From Pseudarthrobacter equi (GTDB taxonomy: Bacteria; Actinomycetota; Actinomycetes; Actinomycetales; Micrococcaceae), in contig NZ_LT629779.1 of assembly GCF_900105535.1 (NCBI RefSeq), positions 868,001 to 932,000 of the forward strand: 64,000 nucleotides of DNA, written 5' to 3'. The notes under the pieces are model-generated. The model saw only the letters and a list, made by a program, of their open reading frames with translations, searched no databases and was not told the origin of the DNA. A program made the position numbers and the translations under genes. Of the stretch, positions 1-8,868 are shown piece after piece (position 1 is the stretch's first letter; each line of letters starts with the position of its first letter).

Positions 1-686
1 GAGGAACCCTGGGTCTCAACCTGCAGGTCAACGCCCATTTCCTGGGCGGCGGCCACCAGCGAGTCGGCGGCCATGTAGGTGTGGGCGATGCCGGTGGGGC
101 AGGCGGTGACGGCCACGAGGCGGCGGGTGCGGGCGGTTGAGTCTGCGGAAGCGGTGGCTGAGCCAGCAGGAACCGAGCTAGCAGCAGCGCCCGCGGCGAC
201 CGTTTCAGCCGGTGCAGCAGCGTGTGCGGCCGGCTTGTCGGCGAGGGCGCCGTCCACCAGTTCCACGATCTCTGCCTCGGAGGAGGCGTTGCGGAGTGCA
301 GCCGTGAAGTCCTTTTTGATCAGGGACCGGGCCAGCTTGGAGAGCAGCTTCAGGTGGGCCTGGTCGGCACCGTCCGGAGCGGCAATGAAGAACACGAGGT
401 CCGCGGGGCCGTCCTTGGCGCCGAAGTCCACCTTGGGGGACAGGCGGGCCATGGCCAGGGTGGGCTCGACCACCGCAGCGGAGCGGCAGTGCGGGATGGC
501 GATGCCGCCGGGGATGCCGGTGGCGGTCTTCTGTTCGCGGGCGTAGGCGTCGGCAAAGAGGCCTTCAACCTCTGTTGCGCGTCCGGTGGCAGCAACCTTG
601 CTTGCCAGGTGCCGGATCACCGCCTCGGGGTCGTTGCCCAGGTTCCGGTCGAGCTCGACCAGTTCCGTGGTGATGAGCTGAGTCAC
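1..686 (-). CDS. fruA: Fructose-specific PTS enzyme IIAB(C), 3' end outside window
   Basis: Phosphorylates fructose to fructose 1-phosphate during uptake across the membrane. The first 228 codons are visible. An EIIA-Fru domain (about residues 1-150) carries the phospho-acceptor histidine in IPHCRS (His66). An Ala/Ser/Thr-rich linker leads to the start of an EIIB-Fru domain with its phospho-cysteine in [14 protein letters not shown] (Cys196). EIIC should follow beyond position 1. The start is GTG at 686, with AAAGGA upstream inside the end of fruK. The gap to fruK is 2 bp, so the gene is translated from the fruR-fruK-fruA mRNA. The family is clear from the two phosphorylation motifs; fructose specificity is supported by the neighbouring 1-phosphofructokinase. 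Confidence 0.93.
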   Translation of the reverse strand, partial: MTQLITTELVELDRNLGNDPEAVIRHLASKVAATGRATEVEGLFADAYAREQKTATGIPGGIAIPHCRSAAVVEPTLAMARLSPKVDFGAKDGPADLVFFIAAPDGADQAHLKLLSKLARSLIKKDFTAALRNASSEAEIVELVDGALADKPAAHAAAPAETVAAGAAASSVPAGSATASADSTARTRRLVAVTACPTGIAHTYMAADSLVAAAQEMGVDLQVETQGS

Positions 687-688
687 TG

Positions 689-1681
689 TCAATCCTTTCG
701 AAGGGCCGTGATGGTTACGGCTTCCGGGGTGGTTTGGTGCACTGCCGGAACCGTTGAACCGGGCAGGGAGGCGGCGGCGGCCCCATGGGCCACCGCCTGA
801 CGCAGGCAGTCAGCCGGGGCGGCGCCCTGGCTGTGGGCGAGCAGGTAGCCGGCCAGTGCGGAATCTCCCGCACCCACCGTGCTCACTGCGGCGACCGGCG
901 GATGCGTGGCCAGCCACGCGCCGTCGGCCGTTACGAGGACAGCTCCCTTGGAACCGAGAGTTGCCAGCACAGCACCCACACCGGAACGCACGACGGCGGA
1001 CGCGGCCTCGGCGGCTGCCGCCGGGTCCGCTTCCAGTTCGTCAGCGGCGGCCGTGGCGAATCCGGCTGCAGCAGCCAGTTCCGCCAGTTCCTCGGCGTTG
1101 GGCTTCAAAAGATCCGGCATGCCCTCCGCGCCGCCTGTAAGGGCGGCGGCGAGTGGCTGGCCGGACGAGTCGACGGCGATCAGTGGCGTGTGCCCTGAGG
1201 ACTCGCCGTCGGCAGCTGAACGCAGGCGGCGGGCCGCCGTCGCGTAAAAATCTGGTGGGAACCCCGGCGGCAGCGAACCTGCCAGGACCACCCAGCCGGC
1301 ACCCCGGGAGCTTTCCAGCAGCAGCTTCAGCAGCGCCTCCTGCTGGTTGTCATCCAGGACCGGGCCGGGCTCGTTGATCTTGGTGGTCACCCCGCCGGGT
1401 TCGGTGAGGGCCACGTTGGTGCGCAGCGGCTCGTCAATGGGCAGTGACACGAAGGGCACGGCGCCGGCGCGAAGGCCGGCCAGCACGGGATCGCTGTCCG
1501 CGCCGGGCAGGACTGCCAGGGATTCGAGGCCGGAGGCCACCAGCGCACGGGACACGTTGACACCCTTGCCGCCCGATTCCTGGGTGACGGACACAGCGCG
1601 CTGCACTTCGCCGCGCTCCAGGGGTCCGGGCAGGGCGACGGTGCGGTCCAGGCTGGGGTTGGCCGTGAACGTGACGATCAT
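689..1681 (-). CDS. fruK: 1-phosphofructokinase
   Basis: Converts the fructose 1-phosphate made by the adjacent PTS to fructose 1,6-bisphosphate with ATP. The 330-residue protein is a PfkB-family kinase: the N-terminus [15 protein letters not shown] is typical of FruK/Lac[12 protein letters not shown] forms the sugar-binding segment, and GAGDSALAG near the C-terminus holds the catalytic Asp (about 273). Its ATG overlaps the stop of the upstream regulator as ATGA, so translation is probably coupled. Order and spacing in fruR-fruK-fruA are those of the usual actinobacterial fructose operon. Confidence 0.94.
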   Translation of the reverse strand: MIVTFTANPSLDRTVALPGPLERGEVQRAVSVTQESGGKGVNVSRALVASGLESLAVLPGADSDPVLAGLRAGAVPFVSLPIDEPLRTNVALTEPGGVTTKINEPGPVLDDNQQEALLKLLLESSRGAGWVVLAGSLPPGFPPDFYATAARRLRSAADGESSGHTPLIAVDSSGQPLAAALTGGAEGMPDLLKPNAEELAELAAAAGFATAAADELEADPAAAAEAASAVVRSGVGAVLATLGSKGAVLVTADGAWLATHPPVAAVSTVGAGDSALAGYLLAHSQGAAPADCLRQAVAHGAAAASLPGSTVPAVHQTTPEAVTITALRKD

Positions 1682-2484
1682 GCGATCACCACGTCAACAT
1701 CGGCCTCTTCCAGGGCTGCGGCGAGTTCGGGGCTGGGTTCGCTGTCTGTAATCAAGGTGTCCAGGTCTTTCAGGGAGGCGAACTGGACCAGCGTTTCCGC
1801 GTCCAGCTTGGAGGAATCGGCCAGCACAACGATGCGGCGAGCCGAGTGGACGAAGGCAGCCTTCACTGCGGCTTCTTCAGGATCTGGAGTGCTGAGTCCG
1901 AAGGTGGGGTGGATGCCGTTGGTCCCCACGAAAGCAATATCCGGGCGGATCCGTGCGGCGGCGTCCACCGTTGCCTGGCCGACGGCCACCTGGGTGATGC
2001 CGCGGACCCGGCCGCCCAGGATGTGCAGCGCGATGCCGGGGACGCTGGAGAGCTTGCCGGCAATGGGTACGGCGTGGGTGATGGCCACCAGTTCGGTGCC
2101 GGCGGCGCCGGATTCGGAAAGTTCGACGACGGTGCGCCGGGCCAGCATGTCGGCGAGGACTTCGGTGGTGGTTCCGCCGTCGATCAGGACGCTGCCGGGG
2201 GAGTTGCGGGGGATGAGCGCGAGGGCGGCCTCGGCGATGCGGCTCTTCTGGTCCGGCCGGCGGATGGCGCGTTCGGTGACGCTTTCCTCGGTGGTGCTGA
2301 AGCGGTCTGCCGCAACCGCCCCGCCGTGCACGCGGCGGACGGTGCCGACGTTCTCGAGGGCGGCGAGGTCCCGGCGGACGGTTTCGGTGGTGATCCGGAA
2401 GCGCTCAGCCAGCAGGGTCACGCTGACCCGGCCGCTGCCGGCAACAAGCTCGGCAATCTTCTGCTGGCGTTCCTCGGCGAACAC
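1678..2484 (-). CDS. fruR: DeoR/GlpR-family regulator of the fructose operon
   Basis: A sugar-phosphate-responsive repressor, expected to control its own operon and to respond to fructose 1-phosphate. The N-terminal helix-turn-helix shows the DeoR signature (SVTLLAERFRITTETVRRDL, then VRRVHGGA). A DeoRC sensor domain with the SVLIDGGTTTEVLADML phosphate-binding segment follows. I chose GTG at 2484 (FAEERQQKIAELV follows) because GGAGG lies 4 bases upstream and this gives 268 residues, the usual family length. An in-frame start at 2553 would add 23 residues, but it lies almost at the predicted transcript start. The operon promoter and an inverted repeat lie just upstream at 2572-2613. Confidence 0.88.
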   Translation of the reverse strand: MFAEERQQKIAELVAGSGRVSVTLLAERFRITTETVRRDLAALENVGTVRRVHGGAVAADRFSTTEESVTERAIRRPDQKSRIAEAALALIPRNSPGSVLIDGGTTTEVLADMLARRTVVELSESGAAGTELVAITHAVPIAGKLSSVPGIALHILGGRVRGITQVAVGQATVDAAARIRPDIAFVGTNGIHPTFGLSTPDPEEAAVKAAFVHSARRIVVLADSSKLDAETLVQFASLKDLDTLITDSEPSPELAAALEEADVDVVIA

Positions 2485-2571
2485 GTACCCTCCGTTGCGT
2501 AGCTTGCTGGTGCTGTGGTGTCCGGCGCCCTGTTTCGGCGTGACTGGCATCACATGATGTTGAGTTACTTG

Positions 2572-2613
2572 ACTTTATCTTTGCTTATGTTGGTTTGTCA
2601 ACGGAAACCAACA
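2572..2613 (-). promoter_or_regulatory. fruR promoter with overlapping operator
   Basis: Reading leftward, a -35 TTGACA (2596-2601) and a -10 TAAAGT (2572-2577) are separated by 18 bp. A perfect 9-bp inverted repeat, TGTTGGTTT at 2588-2596 and AAACCAACA at 2605-2613 with an 8-bp spacer, straddles the -35. This is a good place for autorepression by the DeoR-type FruR. Assignment to FruR is inference from position. Confidence 0.65.
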
Positions 2614-2662
2614 CGAAACAATATTGGGTTCTCTTCGCCTGGGGAATGCCCTCGGGGACGCG

Positions 2663-2697
2663 AAAGCCGGGCCGGACGCTGTTGTCCGGCCCGGCTT
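2663..2697 (-). terminator. Hairpin terminator of the 2747-3004 gene
   Basis: A strong GC-rich hairpin has arms GCCGGGCCGGAC and GTCCGGCCCGGC around a GCTGTT loop, flanked by AA and TT. It lies downstream of the minus-strand small membrane gene and upstream of the fructose promoter, so it insulates the two units. Confidence 0.7.
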
Positions 2698-2746
2698 CCC
2701 GGGTTCATGGTCTGCCGCGGTCCTGGCTGACCCGCAGTCGGTTTGG

Positions 2747-3004
2747 CTAGATGGTTCCGTCGCGGCTTTCGTTCCGGGTGATCCGCTCACCCGTGTTCGG
2801 ATCCACGACGGAACGGGTCTCGCTGACCCGCCGCGTACGGCCTGGGGAGGCCAGGACCAAGGAGGCGATCAGGCCGATGACGCCTACGGCCATCAGGATG
2901 TAGCCCACCAGGGCCTGGTCCACGAAGGGGATGAGTCCCGGGGCCACCGCCCAGGCGAGGATGGCGCCGAGGGCGATAAGGAAGATTGACGAGCCGATTC
3001 TCAT
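2747..3004 (-). CDS. DUF6458-type small membrane protein
   Basis: Small integral membrane protein of unknown role, 85 residues. MRIGSSIFLIALGAILAWAV forms the first membrane helix, a second spans about residues 30-52 (ALVGYILMAVGVIGLIASLV), and a polar Arg/Asp/Glu-rich cytoplasmic tail follows (VDPNTGERITRNE). This layout matches the actinobacterial DUF6458 family, named from memory. ATG at 3004 is preceded by AAGGAG at 7-base spacing, which is better than the in-frame start at 3055. The gene stands alone and ends at a strong hairpin. Confidence 0.78.
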   Translation of the reverse strand: MRIGSSIFLIALGAILAWAVAPGLIPFVDQALVGYILMAVGVIGLIASLVLASPGRTRRVSETRSVVDPNTGERITRNESRDGTI

Positions 3005-3256
3005 GACTTGCTCCTTCTGCTGGCCGCGGGTTGCGGCTCCTGTGGGGCGGTGCACGGTATTGCGGTTAGGTCACTGCGCTGCTTTGTTTGTAAAGCCACT
3101 GGTCAGCATGCTGATAGTAGGCGTCACGCTACAGTGCACCCATAACCGATTCAATGAATGATGCCGAGTCGTTGTCGGGAATTTCTGCGGTTCTGCTGTG
3201 ATTGCCGGGGCGCATGGGTTCATCAACGTCGTGGCGTGGGCGCCGCATTGCCTCGC

Positions 3257-3262
3257 TAGTCT
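3257..3262 (+). promoter_or_regulatory. Leaderless -10 box, TAGTCT
   Basis: TAGTCT ends 6 bases before the ATG at 3269, and no Shine-Dalgarno sequence is present. Transcription would begin at or next to the start codon. Confidence 0.5.
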
Positions 3263-3268
3263 GGTCCG

Positions 3269-3904
3269 ATGGAAACAGTTGTGTGGTCCAAGCCTGAGGG
3301 CCAGCGCGCCGGGACGCCCCTGCTGGTGATGATGCACGGCTACGGCACGGATGAATCCCGCATGGTCCGGCTGTTCGAGTACCTGCCTCCAGAGTTCACC
3401 TTCGCGGCCCTCCGGGCGCCGAAGCCCATCGGAGACCACTATGGCTGGTTCCTCCTGGACTACTTTCTCGCCAACGACTTTGCCGACGTCATCTCCGTCA
3501 CCGGCGCCGTGCATGGCTGGATCAACTCCGTCCGCGGCCAGCACACCAGCGTGAGCCTGATGGGGTACTCGCAGGGCATGGCTATGGCCACCACCCTCCT
3601 GCGCCTCCACCCGCGCGACTACGCCGCGGTCGTGGGCCTTTCCGGCTTTGTGCTGGATAACGACCTCCTGGCCCTCACCGATGAGTTTGAGACCAGGCCG
3701 CCGTTCTTCTGGGGGCGCGACAAGGCGGACCTGGTGATCAACGAGGATGCCACCGCCTACACGGGTGAATGGCTTGAAGCACACACGCTGCTGACCGCAC
3801 GGACGTATCCCGGAATGGGGCACGCCATGTCGAAAGCCGAGATGGCGGATGTTGGCGCGTTCCTTCGGCATTACGTGCTCCGTGGCGGGGCCGCCGGAAA
3901 CTAA
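3269..3904 (+). CDS. Alpha/beta hydrolase, phospholipase/carboxylesterase family
   Basis: Probable cytoplasmic esterase of the YpfH / phospholipase-carboxylesterase type, 211 residues. The oxyanion-hole segment LLVMMHGYGTDE is near the start. The nucleophile elbow GYSQGMAMA gives the catalytic Ser, an Asp is expected around GRDKADLVI, and the catalytic His lies in YPGMGHAMSKAEM. The physiological ester is not identifiable. No ribosome-binding site precedes the ATG, but a -10 box sits 6 bases upstream, so the mRNA is probably leaderless. The neighbours give no pathway context. Confidence 0.85.
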   Translation: METVVWSKPEGQRAGTPLLVMMHGYGTDESRMVRLFEYLPPEFTFAALRAPKPIGDHYGWFLLDYFLANDFADVISVTGAVHGWINSVRGQHTSVSLMGYSQGMAMATTLLRLHPRDYAAVVGLSGFVLDNDLLALTDEFETRPPFFWGRDKADLVINEDATAYTGEWLEAHTLLTARTYPGMGHAMSKAEMADVGAFLRHYVLRGGAAGN

Positions 3905-3950
3905 GCGGCCGTCATATTGGGCCGGCTGGGCGGGGCCGGGCATAAAACAG

Positions 3951-3980
3951 TTGCGAGCGAAATATGCAAGCGTTTACACT
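3951..3980 (+). promoter_or_regulatory. Promoter with LacI-family operator before the phosphorylase operon
   Basis: TTGCGA (3951-3956) and TACACT (3975-3980) form a plausible -35/-10 pair with an 18-bp spacer. TGCAAGCGTTTACA at 3965-3978 overlaps the -10 and fits the LacI/CcpA-type operator pattern with a central CG. It lies about 220 bp before the beta-phosphoglucomutase start. No LacI-family gene is in the window, so the regulator is encoded elsewhere. The remainder of 3905-4195 shows nothing else recognisable. Confidence 0.55.
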
Positions 3981-4195
3981 CATCCTCGGCGCTGCCGTAC
4001 GCCGCCGCCGGGTTGTCCTGTGCGGGCAACAAGTTCAAGATGGAAGACGAATGTAGATCAGCAAGGCCCCGGAATGGCGCCGGTTCCCCCACCGGCACGG
4101 CCCGCTGCATGTGCAGATTCGAGCGGCGCCGACGCCACACCCACCCCGCGTAATTCGTCTTCACTGCCCGCTGCCTGAGAGGATCCCCCCTGCCG

Positions 4196-4969
4196 ATGAG
4201 CAACTCCGCCCACGAAGCACTCGCCAACGAGCCTTCCACCGCAACGGCCCCCGAGAACACCGCCTGGACTGGCGCATCCGCCATCCTGTTCGACCTGGAC
4301 GGCGTGCTGACCCCCACGGCCACTGTGCACGAGCAGGCCTGGAAGGAACTCTTCGAAGGCTTCCTTGCCGGGCACCCCGAGGTCCAGGGCTACCGCGAAA
4401 GCGACTACTTCGACCACATCGACGGCAAGCCGCGGTTCGACGGCGTGCGGGACTTCCTCGCCTCACGCAGCATTGAGCTCCCCGAAGGACCGCTGGACGA
4501 CGATCCCGCCAACATCACTGTCCAGGGCCTCGGGAACCGCAAGAACCGGATCTTCAACGACATCGTCAGCACCGGCGTCGAGCCGTTCGAAGGCTCGGTG
4601 CGTTTCCTCGAAGCCGCGCTGGACCGCGGACTGAAGGTCGCCGTCGTCTCATCCTCCCGCAACGCCCCCGCCGTCCTGGCCGCCGCAGGCCTCAGCCACC
4701 ACTTCCCCGTCGTGGTGGACGGTGTGGTGGCGGCCCGCGAAGGAATCCCCGGCAAGCCCAGCCCGGCGACGTACGCCTACGCGGCCCGGCTGCTGGAACT
4801 GCCCAGCGAGGAGTGCGTAGTGGTGGAGGATGCTGTCTCCGGCGTCCAGGCCGGCCAGGCGGGATCGTTCCATTCCGTCATCGGCGTGGACCGCGGTGCC
4901 GGGCGCGAAACCCTCCTCGGGGCCGGGGCAACCCTGGTGGTCAACGACCTTGGAGAGCTCCTGCCCTGA
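4196..4969 (+). CDS. pgmB: Beta-phosphoglucomutase-like HAD hydrolase
   Basis: Likely converts beta-glucose 1-phosphate, the product of the GH65 phosphorylase downstream, to glucose 6-phosphate. The 257-residue HAD protein shows motif I FDLDGVLTPTA (nucleophile Asp and acid/base Asp), a helical cap domain after it, motif II VVSSS, the Lys of GKPSPATYAYAARLL, and acidic motif IV VVVEDAVSGVQAGQAG. Several related HADs (trehalose-6-phosphate phosphatase-like, general sugar phosphatase) share these motifs; pairing with GH65 is the main reason for the call. ATG at 4196 is used; GAGAGGA lies rather far upstream. Expected to share a transcript with the 5097 gene. Confidence 0.82.
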   Translation: MSNSAHEALANEPSTATAPENTAWTGASAILFDLDGVLTPTATVHEQAWKELFEGFLAGHPEVQGYRESDYFDHIDGKPRFDGVRDFLASRSIELPEGPLDDDPANITVQGLGNRKNRIFNDIVSTGVEPFEGSVRFLEAALDRGLKVAVVSSSRNAPAVLAAAGLSHHFPVVVDGVVAAREGIPGKPSPATYAYAARLLELPSEECVVVEDAVSGVQAGQAGSFHSVIGVDRGAGRETLLGAGATLVVNDLGELLP

Positions 4970-5096
4970 CGGGAGCCCCGTTCCACCCCGGACACGCTGC
5001 CACCCCCGGGCAGCACCCATCCGGGCAAGCTTTCACTTCGAATTCCCTCTGCCGGACTTGTGCCGGTGCACAGCATGCCTAAAAGGACCCAACACC

Positions 5097-7442
5097 ATGG
5101 CTATCATCTCTGCGGACCGCGAACGGTTCCCCAATACTCCCTGGCAACTGGTGGAAACCCGCCACGAACCGGGAAACGCAGGGACGCTTGAAACGCTCTT
5201 TTCCCTGGGCAACGGCCACCTCGGAATCCGTGGCGCCCACTGGGCAGCGGCGGATGCCGAGCTTCCCGGCAGCTTCATCAACGGGCTGCACGAAATCTGG
5301 GATATCAAGCACGCCGAGAACGCCTTCGGATTCGCGCGGACCGGCCAGCGCATCCTCTACATCCCGGACGCCAACAACTTCACCGTCGTGGTGGACGGGG
5401 AGTCCCTGGGCCTTGCCGAATCGGAGGTGCTGGACTACCGGCGGAGCGTTGACTTCTCCACCGGCATCTACGAGTGCCGCATCACCTGGCAGTGCCGGTC
5501 CGGATCCGTGGTCACCACCACCGAACGGCGTGCGGTGGGGTACGAATCCCGGGGCAGCCTGGGCCTTTCCCTCGAGGTTGCGGCGGACCGCGATATTTCG
5601 CTCGACGTCACCTCGTCCGTGATCAACCGGCAGGACCAGCCGGTAGAGGACCACTCCGCCCACGATCCCCGCCGCGCCGGCCGCCACGCCGGACGGGTCC
5701 TGCTGCCGCTGCGGCTCGATGGCGGCGACGGATCACTGCGGCTCTCCTGGGAAGCCGCCGAATCCAAGCAGCGCGTGGGCCTGGCCGTGGACCACTGGAC
5801 ATCCGCCGGGCACCAGCCTTTCGAAACCCTGGTGGACCAGGACGACAGCAGCGTCCGCTACGTGCTGGCCGTCAGCGCCGGCGAACCCTTCCGGCTCGAG
5901 AAAAGCGTCAGCTACGCCGCGGGCCGGACCGTGCAGGACGAGGGCGTCGACGCCGCAGCCCTGGCCGAAGCAGGCCTGCGCCCCGTCGCGGACATCTTCG
6001 CCGAAAGCGAGGCGCACTACCGCGGCTATTGGGCAACGTCCGACATCGTAGTGGACGGTGGCGAGCCGGAGCTGCAGCAGGCCATCCGCTGGAACCTGTT
6101 CCAGCTGGCCCAGGCCACGGCCCGTGCCAACGTGGCCGGTATCCCGGCCAAGGGCGTCACCGGATCCGGCTACGAGGGCCACTATTTCTGGGACCAGGAG
6201 GTGTACCTCCTGCCGTACCTGACGTACACCAACCCGGACGGTGCACGGCAGGTCCTGGAGTTCCGCCATGCCATGTTGCCTGAAGCCAAGGTCCGGGCCA
6301 AGGAACTCAGTGTGGACGGCGCACTGTTCCCGTGGCGGACCATCAACGGCCTTGAAGCCAGCGCCTACTACGCCGCCGGCACCGCGCAGTTCCACATCGC
6401 GGCAGCCATCGCGTTCGCCACCAACCGCTACCTGTGGGCCACGGGCGATTCCGCGTTCCGGGAGGGCATGGGGGCTGAGCTGCTGATGGAAACCGCGCGC
6501 ATGTGGATTTCGCTGGGCTTCTTCGGCAAGGACGGCCTGTTCCACATCCACGGTGTCACCGGCCCGGACGAGTACACCGCCGTGGTCAATGACAACCTCT
6601 ACACCAACGTCATGGCCCGGTTTAACCTGCGGGCCGCCGCAGCGCTGGACCACCCCGGCGTGGCCCAGGAAGAGCGGCAGCTGTGGGCAGCGGCAGCCAA
6701 CCTGATGCACCTGCCGTTCGACAGCCGCATGCAGGTCCACTCCCAGGACAACGACTTCATGACCCTGGAACCATGGGACTGGACCACGCCGCGGTCCAAG
6801 TACCCGCTCCTGCTGCATTTCCACCCGCTGGTGATTTACCGCCACCAGGTGCTCAAGCAGGCGGACACCGTCCTCGCCATGTTCCTGCAATGGCAGGACT
6901 TCACAGCGGGCGAGAAGCAGCGCGCCTTCGATTTCTACGATCCCATCACTACCGGCGACTCCACCCTGTCTGCATGTGTGCAGGGCATCATGGCTGCCGA
7001 AGTGGGGTACTCCGGGGAGGCCCTGAAGCACTTCACCAACGCGGTGTTCATCGACCTGGACGACACCCACGGCAACACCATTGATGGTGTGCACATCGCC
7101 TCCACCGGAGGGGTGTGGAGCTCCCTGGTGTGCGGCTTTGCGGGCCTGCGCGACCAGGGCCCGGTGCCGTATTTCGATCCGCGCCTGCCGGAGGAATGGG
7201 ACGGACTGACCTTCCACCTCAGGATCAGCGGCCGGCTGCTGCTGGTCAGGCTTTCCTCCGGCGCCATCACGCTCACCGTCCAGGAAGGGGACCCGCTCGA
7301 CGTCAACGTCCGGGGCCAGATGCTGGCCGTAGGCTCCGATCCCGTCAGGGTGGAGCTGGAGCCCGTCGCGGAACCGGAACCCACTGTCTTCCCCAGCGGA
7401 CTCCCGACGGCGAGCATTCCGGTGGTCCTCGCCAACAGCTGA
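5097..7442 (+). CDS. Glycoside hydrolase family 65 disaccharide phosphorylase
   Basis: Phosphorolyses an alpha-linked glucose disaccharide (maltose, trehalose, kojibiose or nigerose) to beta-glucose 1-phosphate and a sugar. The 781 residues match the GH65 length: an N-terminal beta-sandwich (about 1-270), a helical linker, an (alpha/alpha)6 barrel (about 320-690) and a small C-terminal beta domain. The general acid is Glu492 in HIHGVTGPDEYTAVVNDN, aligned with the known GH65 catalytic Glu. HFHPLVIYRHQVLKQADTV and the STGGVWSSLV segment near residue 670 are conserved phosphate-site regions. ATG at 5097 follows AAAGGA. A longer in-frame opening to 4830 overlaps pgmB and is rejected. Exact substrate cannot be told by eye. 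Confidence 0.9.
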   Translation: MAIISADRERFPNTPWQLVETRHEPGNAGTLETLFSLGNGHLGIRGAHWAAADAELPGSFINGLHEIWDIKHAENAFGFARTGQRILYIPDANNFTVVVDGESLGLAESEVLDYRRSVDFSTGIYECRITWQCRSGSVVTTTERRAVGYESRGSLGLSLEVAADRDISLDVTSSVINRQDQPVEDHSAHDPRRAGRHAGRVLLPLRLDGGDGSLRLSWEAAESKQRVGLAVDHWTSAGHQPFETLVDQDDSSVRYVLAVSAGEPFRLEKSVSYAAGRTVQDEGVDAAALAEAGLRPVADIFAESEAHYRGYWATSDIVVDGGEPELQQAIRWNLFQLAQATARANVAGIPAKGVTGSGYEGHYFWDQEVYLLPYLTYTNPDGARQVLEFRHAMLPEAKVRAKELSVDGALFPWRTINGLEASAYYAAGTAQFHIAAAIAFATNRYLWATGDSAFREGMGAELLMETARMWISLGFFGKDGLFHIHGVTGPDEYTAVVNDNLYTNVMARFNLRAAAALDHPGVAQEERQLWAAAANLMHLPFDSRMQVHSQDNDFMTLEPWDWTTPRSKYPLLLHFHPLVIYRHQVLKQADTVLAMFLQWQDFTAGEKQRAFDFYDPITTGDSTLSACVQGIMAAEVGYSGEALKHFTNAVFIDLDDTHGNTIDGVHIASTGGVWSSLVCGFAGLRDQGPVPYFDPRLPEEWDGLTFHLRISGRLLLVRLSSGAITLTVQEGDPLDVNVRGQMLAVGSDPVRVELEPVAEPEPTVFPSGLPTASIPVVLANS

Positions 7443-7454
7443 TGTGCCCCGAAG

Positions 7455-8741
7455 TCAGGCCACGGCGGCTTCGGGCGCCGTGTCCAGCGGGTTTGCCAGT
7501 TCGTCGCGGGGCATCCTTGCGGCGGCGGAAGCGATGACGGCCATGACGGGGCAGACCACGCCCGCCACCAGGAAAATCAGCCAGATGGGCAGCACCTCAG
7601 CTGCAGGCCCGGCCAGCGCCATGGACACCGGCATCAGCGCCAGGGACACGAAAAAGTCCAGGCTGGAGATGCGGCCCAGCAGGTGGGACGGGACGCGGCG
7701 CTGAAGCAGCGTGCCCCAGATGACCATGCCCACGCTCCCGGTGGCGCCCCAGATGAACAGGGCTGCAGCCATCAGCCAGAAGTTGTCCATGAGGCCGACG
7801 GCGGCAATCGGCAGGCTGCCCACGCCCCAGGACACCATCATCACCGTGAGGTAGCGGCGCGGCAGGCGGAGTGACGCCGTCACCAGGGAGCCCAGGGCTG
7901 CGCCCACCCCCATGACCGCCAGCAGGAAACCGAACATGCTCGAATCCCCGCCCAGCTGGTCCCGCACCAGGAATGGCAGGAGGACCTCGATGGGGCCGAT
8001 CAGGAACAGCACCGAAATGCAGGCCCAGATCAGCGTCCAGAGCAGCCATGGTGTCCTGATGGTGTAGCTGACTCCTTCGCGCAGGTCCTGGACGAAGGAC
8101 GATTTCCGGTGTGCATCCTCGTGCCCCGCCTCTTTGGGGCTTGTGGCCAGGGTGTGCTGGCCCAGGAAGTTCAGCACAATGAAGGCCAGCAGGTGGCACG
8201 CGGCCACTCCGGTCACCGCATGCGACGGGGAGAGGGCTGCCACCAGGATGCCGGCCACCGCCGGTCCCGCAGCCTGCTGCAGCACGGGGCGCATGGTCCC
8301 CTCCATGCCGTTGGCGGCCAGCAGGTCCTCAGCCGGAAGGATGCGCGGCAGGATGGCGGAGTAGGCAGGGAAGAAGAAGGCCGCGCCAACGCCCAGCACG
8401 AACGCACCCGCAGCCACATGCCACAGTTGCAGCCAGCCGGCCATCGCCAGGCCGCTGATCGCGGCAATGACTGCCAGGTTGGCGCCCTCGACGGCGATGA
8501 TCAGGCGCCGCTGCGGGACCCTGTCCGCCGCTATCCCGCCGGCCAGGACAAAGGCCACCAGTCCCACGCTTCCGGCGGCGGCCACCAGCGAGAGCTCCAG
8601 CGGACCGCCGCCCAGGTGGATTACCTGGTAGACCATGGCTACGGCCCACATGCCGGAACCGAAGATCGAGATGGCCAGCGCTGCAATCAGGACCCGGTAC
8701 TCGCGGTGGATGAACGGGCGCAAGGCTTTGGGGGCGGGCAT
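7455..8741 (-). CDS. MFS transporter, MFS_3 / EntS-like type
   Basis: Multidrug- or siderophore-exporter-like permease with about 12 membrane helices over 428 residues. The N-terminus reads MPAPKALRPFIHREYRVLIAALAISIFGSG, typical of EntS-type MFS proteins that lack a long leader. The conserved cytoplasmic loop after helix 2 appears as GGIAADRVPQRRLI. The start is uncertain: ATG 8741 fits the family length, while an in-frame TTG at 8852 would add 37 residues of non-membrane sequence. It converges on the GH65 gene with 12 bp between stops. Substrate unknown. Confidence 0.82.
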   Translation of the reverse strand: MPAPKALRPFIHREYRVLIAALAISIFGSGMWAVAMVYQVIHLGGGPLELSLVAAAGSVGLVAFVLAGGIAADRVPQRRLIIAVEGANLAVIAAISGLAMAGWLQLWHVAAGAFVLGVGAAFFFPAYSAILPRILPAEDLLAANGMEGTMRPVLQQAAGPAVAGILVAALSPSHAVTGVAACHLLAFIVLNFLGQHTLATSPKEAGHEDAHRKSSFVQDLREGVSYTIRTPWLLWTLIWACISVLFLIGPIEVLLPFLVRDQLGGDSSMFGFLLAVMGVGAALGSLVTASLRLPRRYLTVMMVSWGVGSLPIAAVGLMDNFWLMAAALFIWGATGSVGMVIWGTLLQRRVPSHLLGRISSLDFFVSLALMPVSMALAGPAAEVLPIWLIFLVAGVVCPVMAVIASAAARMPRDELANPLDTAPEAAVA

Positions 8742-8868
8742 AAGCCCCAGTTTAAGCCCGGACGGCGGCTTGCCTGATGCCCCCCAATCAGCATCAGGCC
8801 GGCCGCCAGTGGTGAATCCGTCCGGTACATATAGGTCCCGGACATTGCCCAAGCGTTGCTGGCGGAAT

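Noticed and set aside
4830..5096. Upstream extension of the GH65 reading frame
   Set aside because: It overlaps the end of pgmB. The conserved GH65 N-terminus begins at 5097 after a good ribosome site.
5733..7217. Long minus-strand open frame opposite the GH65 gene (494 codons)
   Set aside because: It is antisense to a gene with clear family motifs. High GC leaves long stop-free antisense frames, and the translation shows no recognisable motif.
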